A stretch of 64,000 nucleotides of DNA from Kofleriaceae bacterium (GTDB lineage Bacteria > Myxococcota_A > Polyangia > Haliangiales > Haliangiaceae): NCBI GenBank assembly GCA_020633495.1, contig JACKDR010000007.1, forward strand, positions 1-64,000, read 5' to 3'. The notes under the pieces are model-generated. The model was given only the letters and a program-made list of their open reading frames with translations, did no database searches and was not told the origin of the DNA. The translations under genes were made by a program, and so were the position numbers. Positions 38,981 through 51,150 of the stretch are shown in pieces; the stretch's first letter is position 1; each line of letters opens with the position of its first letter.

Positions 38981-39946
38981 TCAGCCCTGGGGGATCGCGA
39001 ACACCACGACGTAGGGGAACGAGGCCGCGACGTACTGGACCCGCAGCCCGATGAACCCGGTGTCGAAGGCGTTGTCGCTGCCTGCCAGCGACACCGGCAT
39101 CGGCAGCGCGGTCGACGCCACCCGGCAGGTCAGGTCGCGGGTCGCGGGGTCGAGCGACTCGGTGAGGGCGTAGGTCTCGCCCTCCTGGAGGTCGTCGTCG
39201 AGGAAGTCGACGTCCTCGACCTGCAGCGGCTGGGCGCCGCGCAGCGTGATCAGGTTGAGCGTGCCGCTCGGCGGCGTCGCCGACGCCGGGTTGGAGTAGG
39301 CCAGGCACAGGTAGCCGGCGCCGGTGCCGGCGCCGGGCGAGAACCCGACCAGCGACCCGATGGCGCGGTTGGTGTCGGCGGCCGAGCTCGACGGCGGGAC
39401 GTCGGTCAGGGTCGCCGCGGTGGCGAGCGCCGTGCCCGTGAACTGCGCGGTCCGCAGGTACGCCCACGCGACGCCGGGCGCCGGCGACACCCGCAGCGCG
39501 CCGCCCGAGATCGTCCAGTTGCCGCCGACCGTGGTCCAGCTGCTCAGCGACGCCGCGTCGTCGAAGCCGTCGAAGAAGATGATGTCGTTGCCGGGCCCCG
39601 ACGGCGACGGGTCGCAGGCGTCGCCGGCGTTGTCGGGGGTGACCCCGGCCACGGTCTCGCCGTCGTTGGCCTGGTCCGCGTTGGCGACGTGCGGGCAGTT
39701 GTCGCAGGCGTTGCCGACGCCGTCGCCGTCCTCGTCCTCCTGGCGCCGGTTGGCGACGTCGGGGCAGTTGTCGGCGCCGTCGGCGACGCCGTCGCCGTCG
39801 CGGTCGCCCGGCGGCCCGTCCGGGGCGTCGTCGGAGGTGGCGGCGTCACCCGCGACGCCGCCGCCGTCGAACGAGCAGCCGGCGGCGGCGGTGGCGAGGA
39901 CGCAGCCGAGCAGCAGCGCGCGGCGCGCGGGGAGGCGACTCCTCAT
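38981..39946 (-). CDS. Lipoprotein with thrombospondin type 3 calcium-binding repeats
   Basis: A 321-residue secreted lipoprotein (ALLLGCVLATAAAGCSF). After an Asp-rich linker there are two thrombospondin type 3 repeats, DRDGDGVADGADNCPD and EDGDGVGNACDNCPH, closed by GDACDPSPSG. These bind calcium and are common in myxobacterial surface proteins. The rest is a beta-rich domain beginning FFDGFDDAASLSSWTTVGGNW, like a laminin-G/concanavalin-type fold. The function is not determined. The ATG at 39946 is preferred; the text upstream is not protein-like. Confidence 0.88.
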   Translation of the reverse strand: MRSRLPARRALLLGCVLATAAAGCSFDGGGVAGDAATSDDAPDGPPGDRDGDGVADGADNCPDVANRRQEDEDGDGVGNACDNCPHVANADQANDGETVAGVTPDNAGDACDPSPSGPGNDIIFFDGFDDAASLSSWTTVGGNWTISGGALRVSPAPGVAWAYLRTAQFTGTALATAATLTDVPPSSSAADTNRAIGSLVGFSPGAGTGAGYLCLAYSNPASATPPSGTLNLITLRGAQPLQVEDVDFLDDDLQEGETYALTESLDPATRDLTCRVASTALPMPVSLAGSDNAFDTGFIGLRVQYVAASFPYVVVFAIPQG

Positions 39947-40025
39947 CGCCGCGACGATACCACGTGGCGCGGGCCGGCTCGCGGCCGCCCGCGCCGTGGT
40001 GATCCGCCGCACGGCCAGCGCGGCG

Positions 40026-41696
40026 CTACGGCAGGACCTTGGCGTCGGCGTCGAGGACGACGAGGCCGCCCTTGCCGAGCTTGCCGGTGTCCGCGAGCTC
40101 GTGGAGGGCATCGAGCAGCGTCAGCTGCTTGCCGTCCTTCATCAGCGGCTTGTCCTCCTTGCCGTCGCGGTAGATCATCGGTGCCTTGGCGTCGCCGACG
40201 ACGACGTAGACCAGCTGATCCGGCTTGAGGTGCTTCTTGGCGGCCGCCGCGACCTGCTTGGCGGTGACCTTGTCGACCTTGCCGACGTAGGTCCGGTAGT
40301 AGTCGAGCGGCAGGCCGTAGTAGACCAGGCTGCGGAAGGTGCCGAGCGCGTCGTTGGCGGTCGCGAACCGCGCCGGCATCGACTGGATCGCGCCGGCCTT
40401 CTCGCGGCTCAGCTCCTCGGCGGTCGCCGGGACCTTGCCCGACTGCATCGCGGTGATCTCGTTGGCCAGCTCGAGCAGCGACTGGTAGGTCGACTCCGAC
40501 ACCACCGAGCTGCCGCCACCGAAGACGCCGTAGTACTTCGAGTACTGGAAGCCGGCGCGGGCGCCGTACGAGTAGCCCTTGTCCTCGCGCAGGTTCATGT
40601 TGATGCGGCTCGAGAAGCCGCCGCCGAGCACCGACGACATGATCGCGGTCTCGAAGTAGTCCTTGGCGTTGCGCTGCGGGCCGAACTCCATCGCCAGGAT
40701 CTGCGACTGCTTGGCGCCGGGGACGTCGACGAAGAAGATGCGGCCCTTCATGCCGGCCGGCTTGGTCGGCTTGGGCGCGGTCGGCACCTTGCCCTTCCAC
40801 GCCGCGAGGGCGTCGCCGTCGAACAGCTGGCGGACCTGGGCCTCGGTGAGGTCACCGACGACGAACAGGCGGGCGCCGCCCGGCTTGACCCACCTGGCGT
40901 GGTAGGCCTTGCAGTCGTCGAGGGTGATCGCCTTGAGCGACGCCTCGGTGATCAGCCGGCCGTAGGCGTGCTGCGGGCCGTACAGCACCGGGCCGTTGAC
41001 GCGGCCGACGATCGACGGCGCCGAGCCCTTGGCCTGGCGCAGCGACTCGAGCCGGCGCTTGACCATGCGCTCGAGATCGTCGCTGCGGAAGCCGGGGTGC
41101 AGGATCGTGTCGGCGAACAGCGGGAAGACCGCGTCGAGGTGCTTGGTCAGGCTGGCCATCGACACGCCCTGGCTGTCGGCGCCGGCGTAGGCGTCGACGC
41201 TGCCGGCGACGTCGGCGAGGGCCTCGGCAAACGCGACCTTGTCGAGCTGCTCGGTGCCCTCCGCCATCATCGACATGCAGACCGACGACAGGCCCTCCTT
41301 GCCGGCGGGATCCGCGATCGAGCCGCCGTCGAAGTTGAGGTCGAGCGAGACCAGCGGCAGCGTGTGCTGCTCGACCAGGTAGACCAGGACGCCGCTCTTG
41401 AGCTTGAACGGCTTGATCTTGGGCAGGTTGAACGGCCGGGGCTTGGTGGCCTCGGGCTGGGCGGCGCGGAAGGCGTCGTCGGGGAAGGTCAGGGCCTGGG
41501 GCGCTGCGGTCTGGGTCGCCACCTTGATCTCCTTGGGCGGCGGGGCCATCTGGCCGGTCGTGGTGCCGCCGACCTGGTCGGCGACCACGTCGCGGGGCGC
41601 CGGCGGCGCCGCCGGCACGGGCTTGGTGGCCGGGCCGCAGGCGGCCAGGGCCAGGACCGCGGCGAGGCCGGCGGTGAGCGTGGTGGCGGACTTCAC
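40026..41696 (-). CDS. M16 peptidase-like lipoprotein, metal site lost
   Basis: A 556-residue M16-family protein with a lipoprotein signal (LAAVLALAACGPATK). It keeps the two-domain M16 layout and the second-half text RINMNLREDKGYSYGARA (Arg/Tyr motif), but the zinc-binding HxxEH is absent: the equivalent place reads GKEGLSSVCMSMMAEGTEQLD. It is likely the non-catalytic partner of the protein encoded just upstream, as in bacterial PqqL-like and mitochondrial processing peptidase pairs. GTG 41696 overlaps the stop of that gene (GTGA), so the pair is coupled. Confidence 0.92.
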   Translation of the reverse strand: MKSATTLTAGLAAVLALAACGPATKPVPAAPPAPRDVVADQVGGTTTGQMAPPPKEIKVATQTAAPQALTFPDDAFRAAQPEATKPRPFNLPKIKPFKLKSGVLVYLVEQHTLPLVSLDLNFDGGSIADPAGKEGLSSVCMSMMAEGTEQLDKVAFAEALADVAGSVDAYAGADSQGVSMASLTKHLDAVFPLFADTILHPGFRSDDLERMVKRRLESLRQAKGSAPSIVGRVNGPVLYGPQHAYGRLITEASLKAITLDDCKAYHARWVKPGGARLFVVGDLTEAQVRQLFDGDALAAWKGKVPTAPKPTKPAGMKGRIFFVDVPGAKQSQILAMEFGPQRNAKDYFETAIMSSVLGGGFSSRINMNLREDKGYSYGARAGFQYSKYYGVFGGGSSVVSESTYQSLLELANEITAMQSGKVPATAEELSREKAGAIQSMPARFATANDALGTFRSLVYYGLPLDYYRTYVGKVDKVTAKQVAAAAKKHLKPDQLVYVVVGDAKAPMIYRDGKEDKPLMKDGKQLTLLDALHELADTGKLGKGGLVVLDADAKVLP

Positions 41697-43153
41697 TTGG
41701 CACCTCCGGCCGGCATCGTGACCAGCTCGACGCGATGGGTGGGGGCGAGCCACTCGGCGGCGGTCGCCTTGACCCCGTCGACGGTGGCGTTGCGGTAGCG
41801 ATCGAGGTCGGTGGTGATCGAGTCGGGGTTGCCGAGGACCTGGTTGTAGTTCTGCAACCGCTCGGCGCGGCCGAGCAGGGACTGCAGGCCGCGGATCGAC
41901 TGGGCCTCGAAGGTCGTGACCGCGCGCGACAGCTCGCGGTCCGAGATCGCCTCCTTGCGGAGCCGCTCGATGGCGTCGCCCATGATCTTCTCGACCGCGG
42001 CGAGGTCGGCGTCGCTCTGCAGCGTCACCGTCACCTCGAAGGTGCTCGAGAACTGCAAGCTGGTCTGGTGGGCGCTGACGCCCTGGGCCAGGCGCTTGTC
42101 GATGACCAGGCTGCGGTACAGCCGGCTGGCCTCGCTGCCGGCCAGGACGTCGGCGATGATGTCGAGCTCGGCGTCGCCGGGTGCCATCGTCCGCGGCGTG
42201 ACCCACGACCAGGTGACCTGGCGCAGCTGCGCGAAGTCGTCGGTGACGACCTGGCGCTTCGCGTCCGGCAGCGGGGTCTGGATGTCGACGACGTCCGGCT
42301 TCTTGCTGACCGGGAAGTCGCCGAACCACTTGGTGACCAGCTGCTTGATCGTGGCGTCGTCGAAGTCCCCGGCGACGGTCAGGGTCGCGTTGGCCGGCAC
42401 GTACCAGGTCTTGTAGAACCCGACGACGTCGTCGAGCGTGGCGTTCTGGAGGTCCTCGTGCTTGCCGATCACCGAGTACCGGTAGGGGTGGCCCTCCGGG
42501 TACATCATCTCGGCGAGCGTCATCATGCTCTTGCCGTAGGGCACGTTGTCGATGCGCTGCCGGCGCTCGTTGCGGACGACGTCGATCTGGTTGTCGAGGC
42601 TCTTCTGGGTCAGCATCGGCAAGAGGAAGCCCATGCGATCGCTCTCGAGCCACAGCGCGGTCTCGAGCTGGTTCGACGGCACCACCTCGAAGTAGTTGGT
42701 GCGGTTCGAGTTGGTCGACCCGTTGACCGCGCTGGCGCCGACCTGCTTGAGGACGTCGAAGTGGCGATCCTCGCCGACGTGCTTCGAGCCCTGGAACAGC
42801 ATGTGCTCGAACAGGTGCGCGAACCCGGTCTTGCCCGGGGTCTCGAGGCCGCTGCCGACGTGGTACCAGACGTCGACCGCGACCAGCGGCACGCTCTGGT
42901 CCTTGATCAGGATGACCTCGAGGCCGTTGTCGAGCGTGTACTTCTCGAACGGGATCTTGGGGTCTTGCGAGGCGGCGGTCGTGGTGGCGGTGACCGCCTC
43001 GCCGGCCCAGGCCGGTCGGGTGGTCGCGACGCGGCCGGCGGCCACCAGGCCAGCGGCCAGGGCGAGCGGGGCCACGACGCGCGCGGCACGCCGCGCGCGT
43101 GACGCCGACGTCGACGCGGGCTCACGCCGACGGGTCAAGTTCGCGTGGGACAT
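41693..43153 (-). CDS. M16 zinc metallopeptidase, catalytic subunit
   Basis: The 486-residue protein has a signal peptide (RVVAPLALAAGLVAAG...AWAG) and a complete M16 active site, GKTGFAHLFEHMLFQGS (HxxEH), followed by the downstream Glu in the IDVVRNERRQRIDNVPYG region. It is a periplasmic or secreted zinc protease that would cleave peptides in an enclosed chamber with the inactive partner. The start is supported by GGAGGAGAAC before ATG 43153. It is the first gene of a two-gene operon. Confidence 0.95.
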   Translation of the reverse strand: MSHANLTRRREPASTSASRARRAARVVAPLALAAGLVAAGRVATTRPAWAGEAVTATTTAASQDPKIPFEKYTLDNGLEVILIKDQSVPLVAVDVWYHVGSGLETPGKTGFAHLFEHMLFQGSKHVGEDRHFDVLKQVGASAVNGSTNSNRTNYFEVVPSNQLETALWLESDRMGFLLPMLTQKSLDNQIDVVRNERRQRIDNVPYGKSMMTLAEMMYPEGHPYRYSVIGKHEDLQNATLDDVVGFYKTWYVPANATLTVAGDFDDATIKQLVTKWFGDFPVSKKPDVVDIQTPLPDAKRQVVTDDFAQLRQVTWSWVTPRTMAPGDAELDIIADVLAGSEASRLYRSLVIDKRLAQGVSAHQTSLQFSSTFEVTVTLQSDADLAAVEKIMGDAIERLRKEAISDRELSRAVTTFEAQSIRGLQSLLGRAERLQNYNQVLGNPDSITTDLDRYRNATVDGVKATAAEWLAPTHRVELVTMPAGGAK

Positions 43154-43303
43154 GTTCTCCTCCGGGTGTGGGCGCAGAACGTACTACGCCCCGCCTCACC
43201 CGCAACCCGAGGGGGGTGACAAAGGATTCCCACGGGCCGCGCGAGGTGGTGCGGCGGCGCGACACCTCGGCCCGGGGTCGCTCGGACGCCGGCGCGGCCG
43301 CCG

Positions 43304-44965
<1,662 letters not shown>

Positions 44966-45208
44966 GCGGACCCGGCTGACCTGATCGTCGGCGACCCCGA
45001 CGTCGCCGTCACCGTCGCGCTCCGGTGGCGGCAGCGGCAGCCCGCGCCGGCTCCCTCCTGCTCTGTCGCGCGCGTCGGGCAACGGCAGGATGGTAGCCGG
45101 GCTGTGGCGCCCGCACAATGACCGTCACCGCCGGCCCGCGACCGGCGTGCCAGCGGTCGGTCCTCGGGCGGATCCCGAGGCGACGGCGGTAGACTGGACC
45201 GACCTGGC

Positions 45209-47365
45209 ATGCAGGAGCTGCTGTACGCGACCAGCTACGAGCCCCGGCTCCTCAGCGCGCCCTTCCTGGTCGCGCTGGGGGTCCTGAGCATCGTCGGCGC
45301 CTACGCGCTGCTGGTCCGTGGCCTGGCCCTGACCCGCTGGTCGATGGTCGGGTTCGCCGCCGGCCTGGCGGCCTACGTGCTGAGCCAGGCGCTGGCGGCG
45401 TCGATCGTGTCGCCGGCCGCGGCCACCGCCGCCTACCGGATCGGCGTGGCGTTCGTCCCGTTCGCGTCGTCGTGCGCGATGGTGTTCCAGCTGACGCTGA
45501 TCGAGCGCTACCAGGCCAACCGGCGCTGGGTCCAGCTCGCGCTCGGCTCGAGCGTCGTCATCGCGATCGCGACGGTCGCGACCGACCAGATGGTCTCCGG
45601 CGTGCGGATGACCCCGGCCGGCATGTACTTCTTCGTGCCCGGCCCGCTGTTCGGCATCGGCCTGCTCGCGATGATCGGCTGGTCGTGCTTCGGCTTCTTC
45701 GCGCTGGCGCTGGCGCGCCGCCGCGAGGCCTCGAGGTCGCGCCGCACGATGATGGCGCGCGCGATGATCGCGATGTGCACCGCGTGGTTCGGCACCGTCG
45801 ACGTCGTCATCGCCTACCTCGACGGCCCGTTCCCGGTCGGCTGGGCGTTCCTGACCGGTGGCGCGCTGCTGTCCCTGCGCGCGGTCGTGATCGACGACCT
45901 GCTGCGGGCGCGCGCCCTCGACGATCTGGTGCCCAACGCCATCGGCTACGCGGTGTGCGCCGGCGGCGCCACCTGGGCGATGGTGAGCTGGGTGACGCCG
46001 TCGCTGCCGTGGTGGCTGGTGCCGCCCGCGGTGGTGCTGGCGTTCGGCGGCGTCCGCGTCGTGCTCGCCACCCTCGGCACGCTGCGCCGCGGCGCCGACC
46101 AGGCCGACACCACGCTGCAGCGGCTGCTCGCCCAGTTCGCGACCCGGGTCCACCGCCTGCGCCACGAGCCCGACATCGCCGAGCTCACCGCCGAGGTCGT
46201 CGAGCTGGCGTGCGGCGTCCGCCCCGAGCTGCTGCTGGCGTCGACCGACGACTGGAGCTGGCGCCGCCCCGACGGCGAGCTGCTGGCCGAGGACGCGACC
46301 CCCGATCCGCTGCTGCTGGGCTGGATGCTCGACTACGGCCGGCCGATCCTGCGCGACGAGCTCGAGAGCCTGCGCCTCGACGACCTGCGCCCCGCGCTCG
46401 AGCGCCTGCTCGACGGCCACGGCGCCGCCGCGCTGGTGCCGCTGGCCAACCGCGACGAGGTCGTCGGCCTGCTGGTGCTGCCGGCGCGCGAGCGCGGCCG
46501 CGCGCTCCGCCGCGAGGCGCTCGAGTTCCTGACCCGGCTCGACGATCGCCTGGCCGCCGCGCTGGTGTTCGTGCGCATGGCGCGGCAGGCGCGGGCCCAG
46601 GTCGCGATCGAGCGCGAGGTCGAGCTGGCGGCGGTGGTCCAGGCCGGCTTCGTGCCGACCTCCGAGGTCCGGCGCCTGGGCCCGGTCGCGCTGTTCGGCA
46701 GCTGGGTGCCCGCGACCCAGTGCGGCGGCGACTGGTGGGCGGTCTACCCGGTCCCCGGCGACAAGGTGCTGGTCGCGATCGGCGACGTCACCGGCCACGG
46801 CGTCGCCGCGGCGATGATCACCGCGGCGGTCAAGGGCGCGTGCGACGCCACGGTCGCGCTCGCCGGCGCCGACCTCGACCTCGCGGTCCTGATGACCCAG
46901 CTCGACGTCGCGGTCCGGCGCGCCGGCGCCGGCCGCTTCCACCTGACCTGCTTCCTGGCCCTGCTCGATCCCGCCGGCGGCGACGTCCGGTTCGCCAGCG
47001 CCGGCCACACCGTGCCGTACCTGCTGCGCCCCGGCGACGCCGCCGAGCTCGAGCTGCAGGCGCTGGTCGCCCGCGGCAACCCGCTGGGCGCTGGCCACGG
47101 CTCGGTGACCCGCACCGCCCACAAGCCGCTGCGCCCCGGCGACGTCCTGGTCTGGTACACCGATGGCCTGATCGAATGCCTCGACGCCGACGGCAAGCAG
47201 TTCGGCGACCGCCGCATGCAGCGCCTGCTCCGCAAGCTCGACCCCGGACACCTCGATCCAGCCAGCGTCCACGACGCGGTGGCGGCCGCGACCGCCGCCC
47301 ACCGCGCCGGGCGCAAGCACGATGACGACATGACCCTCCTGGTCGCGACGATCGCCGCCGCATGA
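45209..47365 (+). CDS. Membrane-bound SpoIIE-type PP2C phosphatase with GAF-like domain
   Basis: The 718-residue protein has seven or so N-terminal membrane helices (from LSAPFLVALGVLSIVGAYALL to about residue 290, a 7TM-type sensor). A GAF-like region follows (about 310-460, LLASTDDWSWRRPDGELL). The C-terminal SpoIIE/PP2C domain contains FGSWVPATQCGGDWW, AIGDVTGHGVAAAMI, FASAGHTVPYLL, VWYTDGLIE and HDDDMTLLVA (metal Asp). It should dephosphorylate a Ser/Thr site, most likely on a STAS antagonist; the one at 36629 is a candidate. The stop overlaps the next ATG by 4 bases. Confidence 0.92.
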   Translation: MQELLYATSYEPRLLSAPFLVALGVLSIVGAYALLVRGLALTRWSMVGFAAGLAAYVLSQALAASIVSPAAATAAYRIGVAFVPFASSCAMVFQLTLIERYQANRRWVQLALGSSVVIAIATVATDQMVSGVRMTPAGMYFFVPGPLFGIGLLAMIGWSCFGFFALALARRREASRSRRTMMARAMIAMCTAWFGTVDVVIAYLDGPFPVGWAFLTGGALLSLRAVVIDDLLRARALDDLVPNAIGYAVCAGGATWAMVSWVTPSLPWWLVPPAVVLAFGGVRVVLATLGTLRRGADQADTTLQRLLAQFATRVHRLRHEPDIAELTAEVVELACGVRPELLLASTDDWSWRRPDGELLAEDATPDPLLLGWMLDYGRPILRDELESLRLDDLRPALERLLDGHGAAALVPLANRDEVVGLLVLPARERGRALRREALEFLTRLDDRLAAALVFVRMARQARAQVAIEREVELAAVVQAGFVPTSEVRRLGPVALFGSWVPATQCGGDWWAVYPVPGDKVLVAIGDVTGHGVAAAMITAAVKGACDATVALAGADLDLAVLMTQLDVAVRRAGAGRFHLTCFLALLDPAGGDVRFASAGHTVPYLLRPGDAAELELQALVARGNPLGAGHGSVTRTAHKPLRPGDVLVWYTDGLIECLDADGKQFGDRRMQRLLRKLDPGHLDPASVHDAVAAATAAHRAGRKHDDDMTLLVATIAAA

Positions 47366-48117
47366 AGCTCCGCCTGCTCACCTGGAACATCCACAAGTGC
47401 ATCGGGGGCGTCGATCGCCGCTACGATCCGAAGCGCACCGCCGACACCCTGGCCCACTATCTGCCCGACGTCCTGCTGCTGCAGGAGGTCGACGAGGGCG
47501 TGCGCCGCAGCAACGGCGATCGCCAGGTCGACGTGCTCGGCGATCTGCTCGGCCTCGAGCACCGGTCGTGGTTCCCCAACGTCGACGTCCGCGGCGGCGG
47601 CCAGTACGGTAACGCGATCCTGTCGCGCTACCCGATCGTCGAGACCCGCAACGTCGACGTCAGCGTGCGCTGGAAGAAGAAGCGCAGCGTGCTGCACGCG
47701 ATCTGCCGGGTCCGCCACGGCGACGTCGACCGCACCGTGCACCTCTACAACATGCACCTCGGCCTGGCCCAGTACGAGCGCCGGATCCAGCTGCAGATGT
47801 TCCTCGACAGCCACCCGTTCCGCCACATCGATCCCCACACCCCGGTCGTGGTCGGCGGCGACCTCAACGACGTCTGGGGCAGCCTCGGCGGCTTCCTCCG
47901 CCCGGCCGGCTTCCGCGGCGTCGACCGCAAGCCGCGCACCTTCCCGGCGTGGGCGCCGATGCGCTCGCTCGACGCCATCTACGTGCGCGGCGACGTCGAG
48001 CTCGAGAAGCTCGATCGCGGCGAGACCCAGCTGGCCCGCACCGCCTCGGATCACCGGCCGCTGATCGCCGACGTCGCGATCCAGCCGCACGCGCCGCACC
48101 ACGACGACGGCGCCTGA
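47362..48117 (+). CDS. EEP-fold hydrolase (cytoplasmic type)
   Basis: The protein (251 aa) is a compact endonuclease/exonuclease/phosphatase domain: LRLLTWNIHKCIGG, DVLLLQEVDEGVRR (Glu), QYGNAILSRYPI, YNMHLGLAQYERR, VVVGGDLNDVWG (Asp/Asn) and ASDHRPLIADV (Asp-His). It has no signal, so it is probably cytoplasmic. WNIHKCIGG is common in a group of endonuclease/phosphatase proteins found near cardiolipin-synthase-like enzymes. It overlaps the SpoIIE gene by four bases, so coupled translation is likely; the link in function is unknown. Confidence 0.9.
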   Translation: MKLRLLTWNIHKCIGGVDRRYDPKRTADTLAHYLPDVLLLQEVDEGVRRSNGDRQVDVLGDLLGLEHRSWFPNVDVRGGGQYGNAILSRYPIVETRNVDVSVRWKKKRSVLHAICRVRHGDVDRTVHLYNMHLGLAQYERRIQLQMFLDSHPFRHIDPHTPVVVGGDLNDVWGSLGGFLRPAGFRGVDRKPRTFPAWAPMRSLDAIYVRGDVELEKLDRGETQLARTASDHRPLIADVAIQPHAPHHDDGA

Positions 48118-48174
48118 GCGGCGCCCGAGCGGGCGGGCCCGCGGTCCGCGGTCCGCGGCTGTCACCGTCGCCGG

Positions 48175-48612
48175 CTACTCCGCCGGCTTCCGCTTGCGCC
48201 GCGCCCGCGGCTGGCTCGCCCGCCGCCGCGCCGCGCCCAGGTGCTTCGTCACCACCGCCAGCACCGCCTCGTCGTCGAGCGCCGGTCCCCCGGTCGCCCC
48301 GGCCAGGCGCAGGAACGTCGCCAGCTCGCCGGCGTCGAACCACAGGCCGTGCGCCGGGCACCGATCGAACACCAGGCTCGGCGTCCGCAGCGATCGCATC
48401 GCGTGGCCGCACTCCGGGCACGCCAGCTCCGGGCGTCGCCACCAGTGCCAGTGCGCCGGCACCGGCTTGCCCTTGCGCCCCAGCGCCGCGCCCAGCACCT
48501 CGTCGCGGATCCACATCCCGCCGCAGCCGCACCGACGGTACGGACCGAGGTCGAGCAGCGCGTCGCCGCACCGCGGACACCGCGCCGCTGCCTGGGTCCG
48601 ATACACGCTCAT
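48175..48612 (-). CDS. Zinc-ribbon protein (TFIIB-type)
   Basis: The 145-residue protein has two zinc-binding CxxC pairs, CPRCGDALLDLG...CGCGGMWI and CPECGHAMRSL...DRCPAHGLWFDAGEL. The CxxH/GLWFD(A)GEL ending is typical of zf-TFIIB-like proteins. It ends with a strongly basic tail (RRRASQPRARRKRKPAE) that may bind nucleic acid. The function is unknown. It is followed after 16 bases by ettA on the same strand in reverse order (ettA is upstream). Confidence 0.85.
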   Translation of the reverse strand: MSVYRTQAAARCPRCGDALLDLGPYRRCGCGGMWIRDEVLGAALGRKGKPVPAHWHWWRRPELACPECGHAMRSLRTPSLVFDRCPAHGLWFDAGELATFLRLAGATGGPALDDEAVLAVVTKHLGAARRRASQPRARRKRKPAE

Positions 48613-48628
48613 CCCGCCCGCGCCCCGC

Positions 48629-50305
<1,677 letters not shown>

Positions 50306-50361
50306 GCGGCCGGCAGCATACACCCTTCCCGGGTCGTCGCCCGGGCGCTACCCTCGATGCG

Positions 50362-51114
50362 ATGGGCGCGTTCCGCAGCATCGACGGCACCGAGGTGCTG
50401 GAGGCGCCGACCCGGGACGGCACGCTCCGGCTGGAGGTCGCGCCGCGCCACGTCGCGCTGGCGCTGCGCGCCGTCCAGATCGCGGTCACCGACGAGTTCA
50501 TCACGATCACCGAGCAGCTGCGGCGGCGGGTCAAGCGCCGCTCCGAGCGCCTCGGCGGCTGGCTGGTGGCGGCGCGCGACGTGCCGCGCGAGGATCTCGG
50601 GCTGTGGCTGGAGCTGGCGCCGGGCCGGGTCGAGCGGGTGTTCGGCGCCGCGCCGCACGACCTCATCGCCAGCGACGGCCTGACCGCGCTGCGCGCGCTC
50701 GACGCGCTCTACGGCCGGCTGCGCCAGGTCCTGACCCCGCACGCCGCCGGCGCCCGCCGCGCCTTCGAGATCGGCCGCGGCACCGACAAGGTGCTGATCG
50801 TCGACTACGACGGCCGGCTGGCGCTGTACGCGCGGCGGATGTTCCGGGACCTGGCCCGGCTGGTCGTCGAGGTCCACGAGGACGGCACCGTCGTGCTGCC
50901 GGGCTGGCGCTCGGTCGATCGGTTCAAGGTCGCGCCGCGGTTCGGCGTCACGGTGCTGGGCGACAGCATCCGCTTCATCGGGCCCGGCGGCGACGACCTG
51001 GGACGGGTCCCGCTGCCCTGGCTCGAGCCCGAGGAGCGCCAGGAGCTGGCCCGGCGATTCACCGAGTACGTGGCGCGTGGCCCGCAGCCGCGCCCAACTG
51101 GGCAATATCGCTGA
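50362..51114 (+). CDS. Conserved-looking protein of unknown function
   Basis: The product (250 aa) has no motif I recognise. It looks like a folded soluble protein of alternating helix and strand (VTDEFITITEQLRRRVKRRSERLG, LIVDYDGRLALYARRMFRDLAR, VEVHEDGTVVLPGWRSVDRFK). No signal, membrane segment or Cys is seen. It is divergent from ettA by 56 bases and ends 36 bases before the M50 protease gene, so it may be co-transcribed with the latter. ATG 50362 is a good start because the text is regular from there. Confidence 0.75.
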   Translation: MGAFRSIDGTEVLEAPTRDGTLRLEVAPRHVALALRAVQIAVTDEFITITEQLRRRVKRRSERLGGWLVAARDVPREDLGLWLELAPGRVERVFGAAPHDLIASDGLTALRALDALYGRLRQVLTPHAAGARRAFEIGRGTDKVLIVDYDGRLALYARRMFRDLARLVVEVHEDGTVVLPGWRSVDRFKVAPRFGVTVLGDSIRFIGPGGDDLGRVPLPWLEPEERQELARRFTEYVARGPQPRPTGQYR

Positions 51115-51150
51115 TTTGACAAGGGGGGGTGCCAGCCCCACGTTGTCTCC

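Noticed and set aside
45125..47320. A long minus-strand frame opposite the SpoIIE phosphatase gene
   Set aside because: The plus strand has a full set of PP2C motifs; the minus frame has only low-complexity Ala/Arg/Gly text.
51115..51150. A TTGACA box and short GGGG/CCCC hairpin before the M50 gene as a sigma70 promoter
   Set aside because: There is no acceptable -10 hexamer at 16-18 bases, so only the -35-like match remains.
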